In this document: positions 10,350-21,690 of the stretch, in pieces | Layout: each line of letters opens with the position of its first letter | Numbering within the stretch: position 1 is the first letter of the stretch | Assembly (NCBI GenBank): GCA_003996215.1 | Contig: QJPP01000438.1 | Span: forward strand, 186,001 to 250,000 | Source of the DNA: Jaltomata sinuosa | Taxonomy: Eukaryota; Streptophyta; Magnoliopsida; Solanales; Solanaceae | DNA length: 64,000 bases | Direction: 5' to 3' | Notes under the pieces: generated by a model | What the model saw: the letters and a program-made list of their open reading frames with translations, nothing else | Databases searched by the model: none | Told to the model about the DNA's origin: nothing | Program-made: the position numbers and the translations under genes

Positions 10350-12302
10350 TGTAACACCTCAGAAATTGAACCAGCTATCCAAGTCTGAAACTCAAAAAAT
10401 TCCCATGTTTCCAGGAATGACGGGTCCAAACCACAGACCATGGTTTGAACCATGAGTCGTGGAATGGATCTGTGATTTAAGTATGTAGGATTAGCCTCTG
10501 GTCTAAGAACCACGAGTGGGTTCTATGGACCATAGTTCATTCTACGGGTCATAATATCCACTCGTGGAACCTCACCTGTGGGCTGACTGTTGTCAAGAAA
10601 CCACGAGTCCAGTCTATGGTCCATGATTGGAATTACGGTTCCATCCTATGACTCGTGGAACCTGGTTCAAAGAAATTCATATTTCCCCAAAATGATGACT
10701 CAATTCAATGACTCGTCATTTGAACTATGAACCGTAGTTTTGACTCGTAGTTTGACTAGTGACCAGCTGGGTTCTCAAAAACCACGAGTCCAAATGATGA
10801 CCTGTCATCCCTTCCATGGATCCATACTATTGAGTCATGGATTTTCTTCTGTGACTTGAAGCCTTGGCCAGGAATCACGAGTTGGAACCATGGGTCGTGG
10901 TTCAAATGATGACCCGTGATCCCTGAAACTGATCATTTTCTAGCTTTTTCCTAATTGAATCTCAGTGGTATTTTTGTAATTTCCCACTCTTTTAACTCCT
11001 ATACTAAGTCATTTTAAACCTATTTAGGAGGATTTTTATTCCCACTTCACCTAAGTTCTCTCCCATTCTTTCAATCAACTTTCAAAAGAAGAAAAGGAAT
11101 TTTCCATCCTCTCAAGCTTCAAGAAAGGGTTTCAACTCCTAGACTCAAGCTCCAAGTTCAAGTCTCTGTTTCTTTTCAAATCAGTTGGGTTAGCTTCCAT
11201 CAAGGTATGTGAGTATTCAACAATGGGTTCCTATCACCCTTGTGCCCAAAACCCCCAATCCTTAATTTTGATTATGAACTTACGAAATTAGGGTTTTGAT
11301 CTAAATTGGGGGAAACTTATGAAGAAGTTCCTATGCTTAAATTCATGGTTTCTTATTACTCATTTACGATTTAATTTGGGAGTAGTATTTAGCACCGAGC
11401 AATGAGGGTCCGATATTACCTAAGTCAAAAAACTACGTTACCAGCGTAGGTTATTTCTCACCCGATTGACGTATGAAAGTGGTTCCACTCATTCAAAATG
11501 GTCCCCTTGCCTTAGCGGGGCATAGGGCACCTTTGCCAACAAGGGTCATATAATTGGGTATGGTGACTCATTCCTTGGCAAGGTTCAAGTCAGCTTTGCT
11601 AACTAGGGTTATATAGTTAGATTCCATGTAGTTCACATGGTCTATTGTCGATTATAAAAAACTCCCGTATAAATGATTTCAAGTTTTCTAAGCTTTATAA
11701 TATCTTATTTTGAAATTTTGACTACTAACTCATGCTTATTACTCAAACTATGATATTTACTTATGACTTCTTCGATTATGCATGAACTCAGTTTTCAATT
11801 ATGTTTTAAGCATGCTTTTAAATTATTTATGCATATCTCGCATACTCAGTACATTCCATAGTACTGACCGCATACTTCTTTATGGTACATCCTATTATAA
11901 TGGAGATTCTGTAGCCCGCTCCCCAGTTCGTGGCTAGTGGATCAGTAGCACATCCAGTCAGCTTGGTGAGACCTCCTCCTTTGGGGAATTGGAGTTTAGT
12001 TTCATTTTAGTAATTAGATTGTGTATTCAGTATTTTAGTATTTAGAGTTAACTGGAGCCTTTCCCAGTAATTCGCCAGTAGTAGAGGCTTTCATACATAG
12101 AGTCGGATATTCAGTTATATTCAGATTTGTTACTCTTAGGCTTTTATCTATATGGCGGATTGAATTGCCCATTACCTCAGTTAAGCTTTCGTCTTATAGT
12201 TTGTTCTATTTTAAGTCATGTCAATGCTAAGAGGGTTATCTTGAGATCACTTGTGATCTTGGATCCCATGTTACGTCTAGGGGGTAGTCACGGGGCGTGC
12301 CA
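10350..12302 (+). mobile_element. Solo B-family LTR in plus orientation, inside gag (copy 1)
   Basis: The LTR starts TGTAACACCTC at 10350 and ends GGGGCGTGCCA at 12302. Flanks are CGTTA (10345-10349) and CATTA (12303-12307), a five-base target duplication with one CpG-type transition. It is inserted just after the gag start codons of the minus-strand element. Relative to copy 2 (16263-18735) it lacks about 300 bp near 11370 and the 206-bp internal duplication. It contains the palindrome cluster near its 5' end and an AAG/GTATGT splice-donor-like site at 11202-11210. Confidence 0.9.
10425..10925. repeat. CCACGAGTCGTGG palindrome cluster (solo B LTR, copy 1)
   Basis: A dense mix of CCACGAGT, ACTCGTGG, CCATGAGTCGTGG and related half-sites in both orientations, 75-575 bp inside the LTR 5' end. 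Confidence 0.88.
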
Positions 12303-12327
12303 CATTAGTTATGCGAGGAGGCATCAT

Positions 12328-12521
12328 CTGAAATGCATAATGAAAGGATTAGAGAGGAGAAACTGAATTATACTCCATCGCATGATAAAGACAATGAAAG
12401 AAGTGAAGTTTTTCTTAAAACACCTCGCAGCCTCTCCCTCATAAGTGTGGCGCACTTCACACCCATGAAAGAGACTCTACTTAATGCGGCTTTCAGACAC
12501 CCGAGGACTCTTGAACCTGAT
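12328..12521 (-). other. Leader of B element copy 1
   Basis: Untranslated leader between primer site and gag. It is nearly identical to 18761-18954 in copy 2. No coding frame. Confidence 0.7.
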
Positions 12522-12533
12522 GCTCTGATACCA
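12522..12533 (-). promoter_or_regulatory. Primer-binding site, tRNA-iMet type (B copy 1)
   Basis: On the minus strand this reads TGGTATCAGAGC, complementary to the 3' end of initiator tRNA-Met, four bases from the LTR end. It is typical for Tekay/Del chromoviruses. Confidence 0.9.
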
Positions 12534-12537
12534 AATT

Positions 12538-14536
12538 TTCCATGCCTCGAGGCTAGCCTCTAGACGTAACACGGGACCTAGGATCACAAGTGACCCCAAG
12601 CTAACCCTGAATCTGACATATCACAAGCATACTGAAATAACTCTTAACAAATGGAAGCATACTGACTAAATCATATAATCTAAAAGAATTTAACTGAGAA
12701 TATTTGAGATACATAACTATCTAAAAAGCAGAACAACCCAAATTAATTGAGTTTGACTCTATGTCTGAAAGCCTCTAATACTGATGAGATGTTGAAATAA
12801 GTCCCTAGCTAACTCCAAATACTGAAAATAAGGACAAACTGACTAACTCAAAAAGCATGTAAAATATATGTCCTCGGATGATGAGGACTCACCACTGACT
12901 GTCGCTGATATGGCACCGGGCGAGCTAATCACAAGGCTGAAGCTGAGAACCTGAACCTGCATCATGATAGGATACAACACATTGAATATACGTCAGTACT
13001 TTGAATGTACTAAGCATGAGGGATATGAAAGGCTGACTAAAATGTAAATATGCTAAAATACTGAAAAAGCTATCAACTGAACAAAATTGTAGTACATAGG
13101 CCCAAAATATAATCATGCATAAACAACTGAAATGCCAGAGAAATATGAAAACATGCTGAAAGCTTAAAGTAAAACATAACTGAGGGCCTAATGCACTTTA
13201 CTAAAACTAACACTGTTGGAGAGTCTATTAACCGACATAAACCACGTGAGCTAAATGTGAAGTCTGATGTATACGCCCCATCGAAAGGACCCAATATACC
13301 TTGCCAGGGTATAAAGGCATGGTTGATATGATCACTAGTTCTAAGGCACAACTGAGAAGCTAAATATCCTATGGTGGCACATAGTTCTTAGACTTCAAAG
13401 GTACATTGAACCCTAGTCCAACTCGATGCTAAGTACTACTCCCAAACTGAAGACTAATAGCTCATTAAAAATGAAGTCCTGAATTTTCTGAGACAAAACT
13501 AAAATGGTCTGAAATCACTAATTTTGTTAAATGCTGTAGTAGGCTGAAAACTGGCGAAATTCTGATTTTTAAAACTCATACTGATAATCTAGGTTGAATT
13601 TTGAAGAAATATAACACTTTAGCAATCCTTCAATTTAGGGCTAATTTCTTGATTTCTTAAGTCATGGTGAAAACTCATGCAAACCATTAAAACATATTGC
13701 AATTCATATAAACAGGATATAAATCAAGTGAGAATCATAAGGACTAAATTTTAGAAGGATTTGCATAATTGGGTAGGAACCCTAGTTCATAAACCATGAA
13801 TATTTGAAGAAATACTAGAACCTTGGGCATAAGGGTGAACTAAACCCTTACTAAATACCCACATACCTGGTAGAAGGATATTCTTCAAGAAAATTTGAAG
13901 TTGAAGCTTGGAGGAGAAAGCCCTAGGTTTGAAGCTTTGGGGAAGAACGCTCTTTTCTGACTTGAGAGGAAGAATGAGGAGAACTGATGTATATTGGAGG
14001 TTTAGACATAATAAAATAAGCCTAAGACTATTTATAGTTGGAGCTAATTTAAGAATGAAAGGTCTAAAATACCCTTGAGAAACTAAATTAAAAATTGCTG
14101 GAAAAATTTGCGACTAGGTTCCACGTGCAGGTTCCATGATTCATGGAAGCTTCCATGACTCGTGGAACCCTGTCATGGTTCCTGGGCCTTTGTTCCTGAC
14201 TGCGAGTCTGATAACCACGAGCCAGGTTCCTGGCTCGTGAATCCATCCATAGTTCGTGGAACCTGCTTATGGTTCTTAAGAGATTTCATGAACCTCAAGT
14301 TTGAGTTTCACGAGTGGAATCCATGACTCGTAGACAGTTCCACAGTTCGTCGTTCCAACTCGTGAAATAGACCCCAACTTGCTGGCCTTTGACTGAGTTC
14401 CACAGAGGCTTTCCATGGCTTGTGAACCCATCCACGGTCTATGGAAACCATCCGTGGTTCCGACTGAGACTTGGAAATTTTATTTTTTCCTTTTTTTCTG
14501 AGGTAGTTGTAAGTTTGGATGTTCTGGGGTATTACA
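12538..14536 (-). repeat. 5' LTR of B element, copy 1
   Basis: About 2.0 kb, from TTCCATGCCTCG (degraded TG end) at 12538 to CTGGGGTATTACA at 14536. It is nearly identical to 18971-20968. Its palindrome cluster is at 14105-14465, about 70-430 bp inside the LTR 5' end (14536). The sequence right of it (14537-14680) is not internal B sequence but a piece of an A/C-type LTR, which also follows the second copy. The LTR is therefore the outer 5' LTR of an element inserted in that A/C LTR. Confidence 0.88.
14105..14465. repeat. CCACGAGTCGTGG palindrome cluster (B LTR, copy 1)
   Basis: Repeated half-sites such as TCCATGACTCGTGGAA and CCACGAGCC in both orientations. Confidence 0.85.
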
Positions 14537-14680
14537 TTAACACTAGGTGTTTGTCTAGGGATCCGTAGTTGTTCCAAAAATGTAATAAGGGTAAATATCT
14601 CAATTATTATTCAATGTTAAATGATTGTTGAACCTGTTTTCATATGGTTGATGAGTTAGAGGATAGGCTGAGAGGCTTTC
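14537..14680 (+). repeat. A/C-type LTR fragment at the tandem-duplication junction
   Basis: This stretch closely matches 20969-21100, which continues as an A/C-type LTR to 21633. Here it is cut at about 14676-14680 and joins B protease-region sequence that matches 8671 onward. It marks the breakpoint of a direct tandem duplication. Confidence 0.8.
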
Positions 14681-15300
14681 AGGAGGTACTCTGGGCAGAT
14701 TTTCAAGAAACATCTCTAGAAATTCACTAATTAGCGGAACTGACAAGAAAGATGGGGTCTTAGACTTGAAATCCTTAACCCAGACTATATGGTAGATGTA
14801 ACCCTTTGAGATCATCTTCCTAGCTTTGAGGTAAGATATGAAATGACCTTTTGATGTTGGAGAGCTGCCCTACCATTCTAAAACAGGCTCATTTGAAAAC
14901 TAAAATTTCACGACTCTGGTTCTGTAGTACACTGAGGCATAACAGGCATGCAGTTAATCCATGGCAAGAATGATATCAAAGGCAGTCATATCTAACTCTA
15001 CTAAATCTGCTGAGGTGACTTTATGAAGGACGGAAACTGGGCAATCTCTATACACCCTCTTAACTAGGACTGACTCACCAACTAGAGTTGAAACTGGGAT
15101 GGGCTCAAAGAGTTTTTCAAGACTGACTCTGAATTTGCATGCAATATATGGGGTTATAAAATATAGGGAAGCCCCTGGGTCTAATAAGGCATAAACATCA
15201 AGAGAGAAGACTGATAACATACCGGTGACCACATCTGGTGAACTATCCTGAACATGATGTGAAAACATGGCATAGAGATGGTTCTGACGCTGATCGCCAC
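14681..15300 (-). pseudogene. pol: Aspartic protease region of B polyprotein (copy 2)
   Basis: Duplicate of 8671-9290. On the minus strand one frame (14954-15268) reads continuously through the active-site area LLDPGASLYFITPYIACKF, then STLVGESVLVKRVYRDC, SADLVELDMTAFDIILAMD. The catalytic triplet is Asp-Pro-Gly, whereas many retroelement proteases have Asp-Thr/Ser-Gly. Pro here is also known in chromoviruses, so this need not be a defect. RT, RNase H and integrase are absent: the copy is truncated at about 14681 by the duplication breakpoint. Confidence 0.83.
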
Positions 15301-16262
15301 CTGCGCAAGAAGTAGTACCCTGCTAAGCGGTGCAACCTGCTGGAGCTACTGAAGTGGTAGACTAAGCTCTATTTCTACCACACTTGGGGTAGGCTGGAAA
15401 TGTGTGGTTACCTGAAACACTGCCTTGTGACTTAGATCCTGCTGCTCTCTTTATCTAGTCTTGTCGACGTCTGGGAGATGGAGCACTAGCTGATGAAGGT
15501 GCTGGGGCTGAAGACTTCTGCTGAGAATATTCATAGTTGCCTATCCTAGAATTTTTGTTATCCCTAGCCATCTCCTTTAGCTTATCCTTCTCAACCTGCT
15601 GAGTATGGGTCATCAGTCTAGATATATCCATATCCCCTAATAACATAGCATTCTTGCACACCATTTTCACCAAGTCGGATACCCCATGCAAGAACTTGTC
15701 TATTTATGCCCTCGGATTGGCCACCATAGATGGGGCATACCTGGAAAGCTGAGTGAACTTCAACCCATATTCCTGGACTGACATTGATCCCTGTCTTAAA
15801 TTCATAAACTCTTGGGCCTTACCCTCCCTCAACTCCCTCGAGAAAAAACTGTCCATAAAAGCTCTAGTAAAACAATCCCATGTCACAGGAGCTGCATTCA
15901 CACCCTAGATGTCTTTTCACTAAGTGAACCAAATATGAGCCACATACTTGAGTTAATAGGATGCTAACTCAACACTAACAACACCAATCACTTCCATCAC
16001 ACCAAGAATCTTCTTGATCTCATTAATGAAATTATGTGGGTCTTCACCAACCTTTGACCCTAGAAACTCTGGCGGATTTATGCGAACAAAATCTCAAACC
16101 TAGGCTATAGCTGATCTACCATTTTGGTTTGCAGGAACTAGGGCTTGCTGATTAGCCTGATTGGTCACAGTCAGAGATAGTAACTGGATTGCATTATGGA
16201 ATTTCATATTTGTAACCTTATGGTTCGGGGCTGGAGAGTTAGAACTAGCATTGCATGTGTTA
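15301..16262 (-). pseudogene. gag: gag of B element (copy 2), zinc knuckle deleted
   Basis: Duplicate of 9291-10349. The capsid domain is preserved in pieces: WDCFTRAFMDSFFSRELREG, FMNLRQGSMSVQEYGLKFTQ, MLLGDMDISRLMTHTQQ. The same two adjacent stops after WFT (about 15915) are shared with copy 1. About 105 bp are missing at 15370/15371 compared with 9367-9470, which removes the whole C-X2-C-X4-H-X4-C knuckle. A further stop lies near 15705. The first codons lie at 18736-18760 beyond the solo LTR. The copy is certainly non-functional. Confidence 0.85.
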
Positions 16263-16340
16263 TGTAACACCTCAAAAATTGAACCAGTTATCCAAGTATG
16301 AAACTCAAAAAATTCCCATGTTTCCAGGAATGATGGGTCT

Positions 16341-16860
16341 AAACCACGGACCGTGGTTTGAACCACGAGTCGTGGAATAGATCCATAATTTAAGTCTGCA
16401 GGATTAGCCTCTGGTCTGAGAACCACGAGTGGGTTCTATGGACCATAGTTCATTCTATGGGTCGTAATATCCACTCGTGAAACCTGACCTGTGGGGTGAC
16501 TGTTGTCCTGAAACCACGAGTCTAGTCTATGGTCTATGATTGGAATTATGGGTTTGTCATGTGACTCGTGGAACCTGGTCAAAGAAATTTATTTTTCCCA
16601 AAAATGACGACTCAATTCTATGACTCATTGTTTGAACGATGAACCATAGTCTTGACTCATGGTTTGACCAGTGACCAGCTGGGTCCTCAAAAACCACAAG
16701 TCCAAATAACGACCTGTCATCCCTTCCACGGATCCATCCTGTCGAGTCGTGGATTGTCTTCTATGATGTGAAGCCTTGGCCAGGAATCACGAGTTGGAAC
16801 CACGGGTCGTGGTTCAAATGACGACCCATGATCTGACCCATGATCCCTGAAACCGACCAT
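16341..16860. repeat. CCACGAGTCGTGG palindrome cluster (solo B LTR, copy 2)
   Basis: Contains a perfect 19-nt palindrome, AAACCACGGACCGTGGTTT (16341-16359), and a perfect CCACGAGTCGTGG (16363-16375), followed by many decayed half-sites. Confidence 0.9.
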
Positions 16861-17083
16861 TTTCTAGCTTTTTCCTAATTGAATCTCAGTGGTATTTTTG
16901 TAATTTTCCACTCTTTTAACTCCTATACTAAGTCGTTTTAAGCCTATTTAGGAGGATTTTTATTCCCACTTCACCTAAGTTCTCTCCCATTCTTTCAATC
17001 AACTTCCAAAAGAAGAAAAGAAATTTTCCATCCTCTCAAGCTTCAAGCAAGGGTTTCAACTCCTAGACTCAAGCTCCGAGTTC

Positions 17084-17495
17084 AAGTCTCTTTTTCTTTT
17101 CAAATTAGTTGGGTTAGCTTCCATCAAGGTATGTGGGTATTCAACAATGGGTTCCTCTCACCCTTGTTCCCAAAACCCCCAATCCTTAATTTGGATTATG
17201 AAATTACGAAATTAGGGTGTTGATCTAAATTGGGGAAAACTTATGAAATCAGTTCCTATGCTTAAATTCATGGTTTCTTATTACTCATTAAGTCTCTTTT
17301 TCTTTTCAAATCAGTTGGGTTATCTTCCATCAAGGTATGTGGGTATTCAACAATGGGTTCCTCTCACCTTTGTGCCTCAAACCCCCAATCCTTAATTTGG
17401 ATTATGAACTTACGAAATTAGGGTTTTGATCTAAATTGGGGAAAACTTATGAAATCAGTTCCTATGCTTAAATTCATGGTTTCCTATTACTCATT
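17084..17495 (+). repeat. 206-bp tandem duplication within the solo LTR
   Basis: Unit 1 at 17084-17289 and unit 2 from 17290 both start AAGTCTCTTTTTCTTTTC and include the CAAG/GTATGTGGGTATTC motif, giving two splice-donor-like sites (GT at 17129 and 17335). It is absent from the sister copy. Confidence 0.9.
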
Positions 17496-18760
17496 TAAGG
17501 TTTAATCATGATTCTTCTATTAGTTTTAATAGCCCAAGCATTAAAGTTGATTTTCTAGCATGATTCCACTGAATTGCATATTTTTAAGTGAAATTAGGCA
17601 TTATTAGATATCATGGCTTTATGAATTTATGAAATTGCATGCCTAATTCTTCAAGTATGAATATAGAAAGAAAAACATGATTTGAATTATGACTATGCTT
17701 CACTTCAAGAACTTATGATATGAGAATTGCATAGTACCCGATGTGTCTTCATGCTTTTCAAATGAGATTTCGTATTCGATTATACCTTCATGTATTTATG
17801 AGCTATATGTATATTTTGGGAGTAGTATTTAGTACCGAGCGATGAGGGTCCAATGTTACCTAAGTCAAAAAACTACGTAGCCAGCTTATTGCCCAATTGA
17901 CGTATGAAAGTGGTTCCACTCATTAAAAATGGTGTCGTTGCCTTAGCGGGGAATAGGGCACCTTTGCCAACTAGGGTCATATAGTTGGGTATGGTAACTC
18001 GTTCCTTGGCAGGATTTAAGTTAGCTTTGCTAACTAGGATTATATTGTTAAATTCCATGTAGTTAACATGGTCTATTGTCGGTTATAAGAAACTCCTATA
18101 TGAATGATTTCAAGTTCTCTAAGCTTTATAATATCTTATTTTGAAGTTTTGACTACTAACTCATGCTTATTACTCAAACTATGATATTTACTTATGACTT
18201 CTTCGATTATGCATGAACTCAATTTTCAATTATGTTTTAAGCATGCTTTTATATTATTTATGCATATCTCGCATACTCATTAAATTCCATAGTACTGACT
18301 GCATACTTCTTTATGCTACATCCTATTATGATGTAGATTTTATAGCCCGCTCCCCTGTTCGTGGCTAGTGGATCAGCAGCACATACAATCAGCTTGGTGA
18401 GACCTCCTCCTTTGAGGACTTGGAGTTTAGTTTTCTTTTTGTATTTAGATTGTGTATTCAGTATTTTAGTATTTAGAGTTAACTAGGGGCCTGTCCCAGT
18501 AATTCTCCAGTAGTAGAGGCTTTCAGACATAGAGTCGGATATTCTGCTGTATTCAGATTTGTTACTCTTAGACTTTTATCTATATAGCGGATTGAATTGC
18601 CCATTACCTCAGTTAAGCTTCCGTTCTTATAGTTTGTTCTATTTTAAGTCATGCCAATGCTAAGAGAGTTATCTTAAGATCACTTGTGATCTTGGGTCCC
18701 ATGTTACGTCTAGGGGGTAGTCACAGGGCGTGACACATTAGCTATGCAAGGAGGCATCAT

Positions 18761-18954
18761 CTGAAATGCATAATGAAAGGATTAGAGAGGAGAAACTGAA
18801 TTAAACTCCATCACATGATAAAGATAATGAAAGAAGTGAAGTTTTTCATAAAACACCTCGCAGCCTCTCCCTCATAAGTGTGGCGCACTTCACACCCATG
18901 AAAGAGACTCTAGTTAGTGTGGCTTTCAGACACCCGAGGACTCTTGAACCTGAT
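18761..18954 (-). other. Leader of B element copy 2
   Basis: Near-identical to 12328-12521. Gag start codons are at 18755-18760 on the minus strand. Confidence 0.7.
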
Positions 18955-18966
18955 GCTCTGATACCA
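18955..18966 (-). promoter_or_regulatory. Primer-binding site, tRNA-iMet type (B copy 2)
   Basis: Minus-strand TGGTATCAGAGC, intact, four bases from the LTR end at 18971. Confidence 0.9.
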
Positions 18967-18970
18967 AGTT

Positions 18971-20968
18971 TGCCATGCCTCGAGGCTAGCCTCTAGACGT
19001 AACACGGGACCTAGGATCACAAGTGACCCCAAGCTAACCCTATATCTGGCATTTCACAAGCATACTGAAATAACTCTAAACAAATGGAAGCATAATGAAT
19101 AAATCATATAATCTAAAAGAACTTAACTGAGAATATTTGAGATACATAACTATCTAAAAAGCAGAACAACCCAAATTAATTGAGTTTGACTCTATGTCTG
19201 AAATCCTCTAATACTTATGAGATGCTGGAATAAGTCCCTAGCTAACTCCAAATACTGAAAATAAGGACAAACTGACTAACTCAAAAAGCATGTAAAAGAT
19301 ATGTCCTCGGATGATGAGGACTCACCACTGACTATCACTGATATGGCACCAGGCAAGCTAATCACAAGGCTGAAGCTGAGAACCTGAACCTGCATCATGA
19401 TAGGATACAACACATAGAGTATACGTCAGTACTTTAAATGTACTGAGCATTAGGGATATGAAAGGCTGACTAAAATGTAAATATGCTAAAATAATGAAAA
19501 AGCTATCAACTGAACAAAATTGTAGTACATAGGCCCAAAATATAATCATGCATAAACAACTGAAATGCCAGAGAAATATGAAAACATGCTGAAAGCTTAA
19601 AGTAAAACATAATTGAGGGCCTAATGCACTTTACTAAAACTAACACTGTGGGAGAGTCTATTAACCTACATAAACCACGTGAGCTAAATGTGAAGCCTGA
19701 TGTATACGCCCCATCGAAAGGACCCAATATACCTTGCCAGGGTATAAAGGCATGGCTGATATGATCACTAGTTCTAAGGCCCAACTGAGAAGCTAAATAT
19801 CCTATGGTGGCACATAGTTCTTAGACTTCAAAGGTACATTGAACCCTAGTCCAACTTGATGCTAAGCACTACTCCCAAACTGAAGACTAAGAGCTCATTA
19901 AAAAGGAAGTCCTGAATTTTCTGAGACAAAACTAAAATGGTCTAAAATCACTAATTTTCTTAAATGTTGTAGTAGGCTGAAAACTGGTTAAATTCTAATT
20001 TTTAAAACTCTTACTGATAATCTAGGTTGATTTTTGAAGAAAGCTAACACTTTAGCAATCCTACAATTAAGGGCTAATTTTTTGATTTCTTAAGTCATGG
20101 TGAAAACTCATGTAAATCATTAAAACATATTGCAATTCATATAAACAGGATATAAATCAAGTGAGAATCATAACGACCAAATTTTACAAGGATTTTCATA
20201 ACTGAGTAGGAACCCTAGTTCTTAAACCATGAATATTTGAAGAAAGTCTAGAACCTTGGGCATAAGGGTGAACTAAACCCTTACTAAATACCCACATACC
20301 TAGTAGAAGGAGATTCTTCAAGAAAATTTGAAGTTGAAGCTTGGAGGAGAAATCCCTAGGTTTGAAGCTTTAGAGAAGAATGCTCTTTTCTGACTTGAGA
20401 GGAGGAATGAGGAGAACTGATGTATTTTAGAGGTTTAGACATAATAAAATAAGCCTAAGACTATTTATAGTCGGAGCTAATTTAAGAATGAAAGGTCTAA
20501 AATACCCCTGAGAAACTAAATTAAAACTGCTGGAAAAATTCGCGACTAGGTTCCACGTGTAGGTTCCATGATTCGTGGAAGCTTCCACGACTCATGGAAC
20601 CTTGTCATGGTTACTGGGCCTTTGTTCCTGACTGCGAGTCTGATAACCACGAGCTAGATTCTCGGCTCGTGAATCCATCCACAACTCGTGGAACCTGCTT
20701 ATGGTTCTTGAGAGATTTGATGAACGTCAAGTCTGAGTTTCATAAGTGAAATCCATGACTTGTAGATAGTTGCACGGTTCATGGTTCCAACTCGTGAAAT
20801 AGACCCCAACTTACTGGCCTCTGACTGAGTTCTACAGAGGTTTTCCATGGCTCGTGAACCCATCCAGGGTCTATGGAAACTATCCCTAGTTCCGACTGAG
20901 ACTTGGAAATTTTATTTTTTCCTTTTTTTCTGAGGTAGTTGTAAGCTTGAATGTTCTGGGGTATTACA
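18971..20968 (-). repeat. 5' LTR of B element, copy 2
   Basis: Runs from TGCCATGCCTCGAGG at 18971 to TGGGGTATTACA at 20968, nearly identical along its length to 12538-14536. The palindrome cluster is at 20540-20900. Right flank TTAAC and onward is A/C-type LTR sequence, as for copy 1. Confidence 0.9.
20540..20900. repeat. CCACGAGTCGTGG palindrome cluster (B LTR, copy 2)
   Basis: Same array as 14105-14465, with independent point changes. Confidence 0.85.
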
Positions 20969-21633
20969 TTAACACTAGATGTTGGTCTAGGGATTCGTAG
21001 TTGTTCCAGAAATGTAATAAGGGTAAATGTATTGATTATTGTTCATTGTTAAATGATGTTTAACCTGTTTTCATATGGTTGATGAGTTAGAGCGTAGGCT
21101 AAGAGCCTGGCATTATGTTACTGGTTGTTGCTACATGTTTGTGCTACTTTACTCGGTTTTGGTTTATTGTATTTATATTGTTTGTTGGAGTTGGTCGGTG
21201 ATCCTACCAGTACACGGTGGTTGTGTACTTATTCTGCACTTGTTTTCTTTTTATGAGTACAGGACATTTTTTGGCGGCTCCTATGCGACCTCGGATCTAG
21301 TCCCAGCGATTCCACATTCCAAGGGTGAGCTGCTTCTTTTGGGCTTCCATGGTTTCTCTAGTACATTCTCTAGTCTATTATTTTGGACTTAGACTCTTGT
21401 TTTGGGGTTTTGCATCCCCGTTCTAGACTTTTGGTAGATTATTTTGGTATGATGAATTTTAGTTTCTAGGGAGATTTCTATAGGATGTTATTAGATTTTT
21501 GATTAGATGTGAATGATAGTTTATTTTCAATGCAAACTGGTTTTAAGCGATTTGCTAAGTATTGGGTTGTCATCTGGTTTGCTCATCCGGGGGATTCGGG
21601 TGGGTGTCACTCACGCCGGGTTGGGTCGTGACA
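20969..21633 (+). repeat. 3' part of a plus-strand A/C-type LTR
   Basis: Ends GGGTTGGGTCGTGACA at 21633. It contains segments that read as the reverse complement of C LTR sequence at 25972-26560, for example 'ggtgatcctaccagtacac' and the 'attccaagggtgagctgc' block. It is the outer host of the B duplication block. Its left part is replaced by the B element and is not visible in the window. No primer site follows, so it behaves as an LTR inserted in the L0 5' LTR end. Confidence 0.75.
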
Positions 21634-21669
21634 ACTTCTTACTTTTAGAATTGGATTTGGACATTATCA
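21634..21669 (+). repeat. Last bases of the L0 (Athila-type) 5' LTR
   Basis: The segment 'cttttagaattggatttgg' followed by ACATTATCA resembles the end of the L0 3' LTR at 60446-60471. The rest of the LTR was displaced by the A/C LTR ending at 21633. Confidence 0.6.
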
Positions 21670-21674
21670 ATTTT

Positions 21675-21690
21675 TGTGCCATTGCCGGGG
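21675..21690 (+). promoter_or_regulatory. Degenerate tRNA-Asp-type primer-binding site of L0
   Basis: TGTGCCATTGCCGGGG differs from the Athila-type TGGCGCCGTTGCCGGGG at three positions, all transitions or transversions at the CpG-rich core. It lies five bases after the LTR end. Confidence 0.65.

Larger units (their letters stand above)
7160..12327 (-). mobile_element. B-family (Tekay/Del-like) internal region, copy 1, dead
   Basis: Minus-strand order from the right is primer site (12522-12533), leader, gag (start at 12327), protease, RT and RNase H, ending at 7160 in the linker before integrase. Gag is interrupted just after its start by a plus-strand solo B LTR (10350-12302). Integrase and chromodomain are absent. 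Many stops are present, including two adjacent ones after the gag WFT motif, where relatives read WFTQWKD. From 8671 to the right the region is duplicated at 14681-21100. Confidence 0.85.
16263..18735 (+). mobile_element. Solo B-family LTR inside gag (copy 2)
   Basis: Same insertion as 10350-12302, at the same gag position and in the same orientation. It runs from TGTAACACCTC at 16263 to GGGCGTGACA at 18735. Flanks are TGTTA (16258-16262) and CATTA (18736-18740), both derivable from CGTTA by C-to-T change on opposite strands. It carries a private 206-bp tandem duplication (17084-17495) and keeps about 300 bp (17516-17815) lost from copy 1. Confidence 0.9.

Noticed and set aside
8671..21100. 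Explanation of the B repeat block as LTR-internal-LTR-internal-LTR from unequal LTR crossing over
   Set aside because: Foreign A/C LTR flank follows both 5' LTR copies and lies inside the repeat unit, so it is a larger segmental duplication.
21075..21392. 105-codon frame with transmembrane-like segments
   Set aside because: It is LTR sequence (end of an A/C LTR). The reverse complement in C LTRs has no matching frame.
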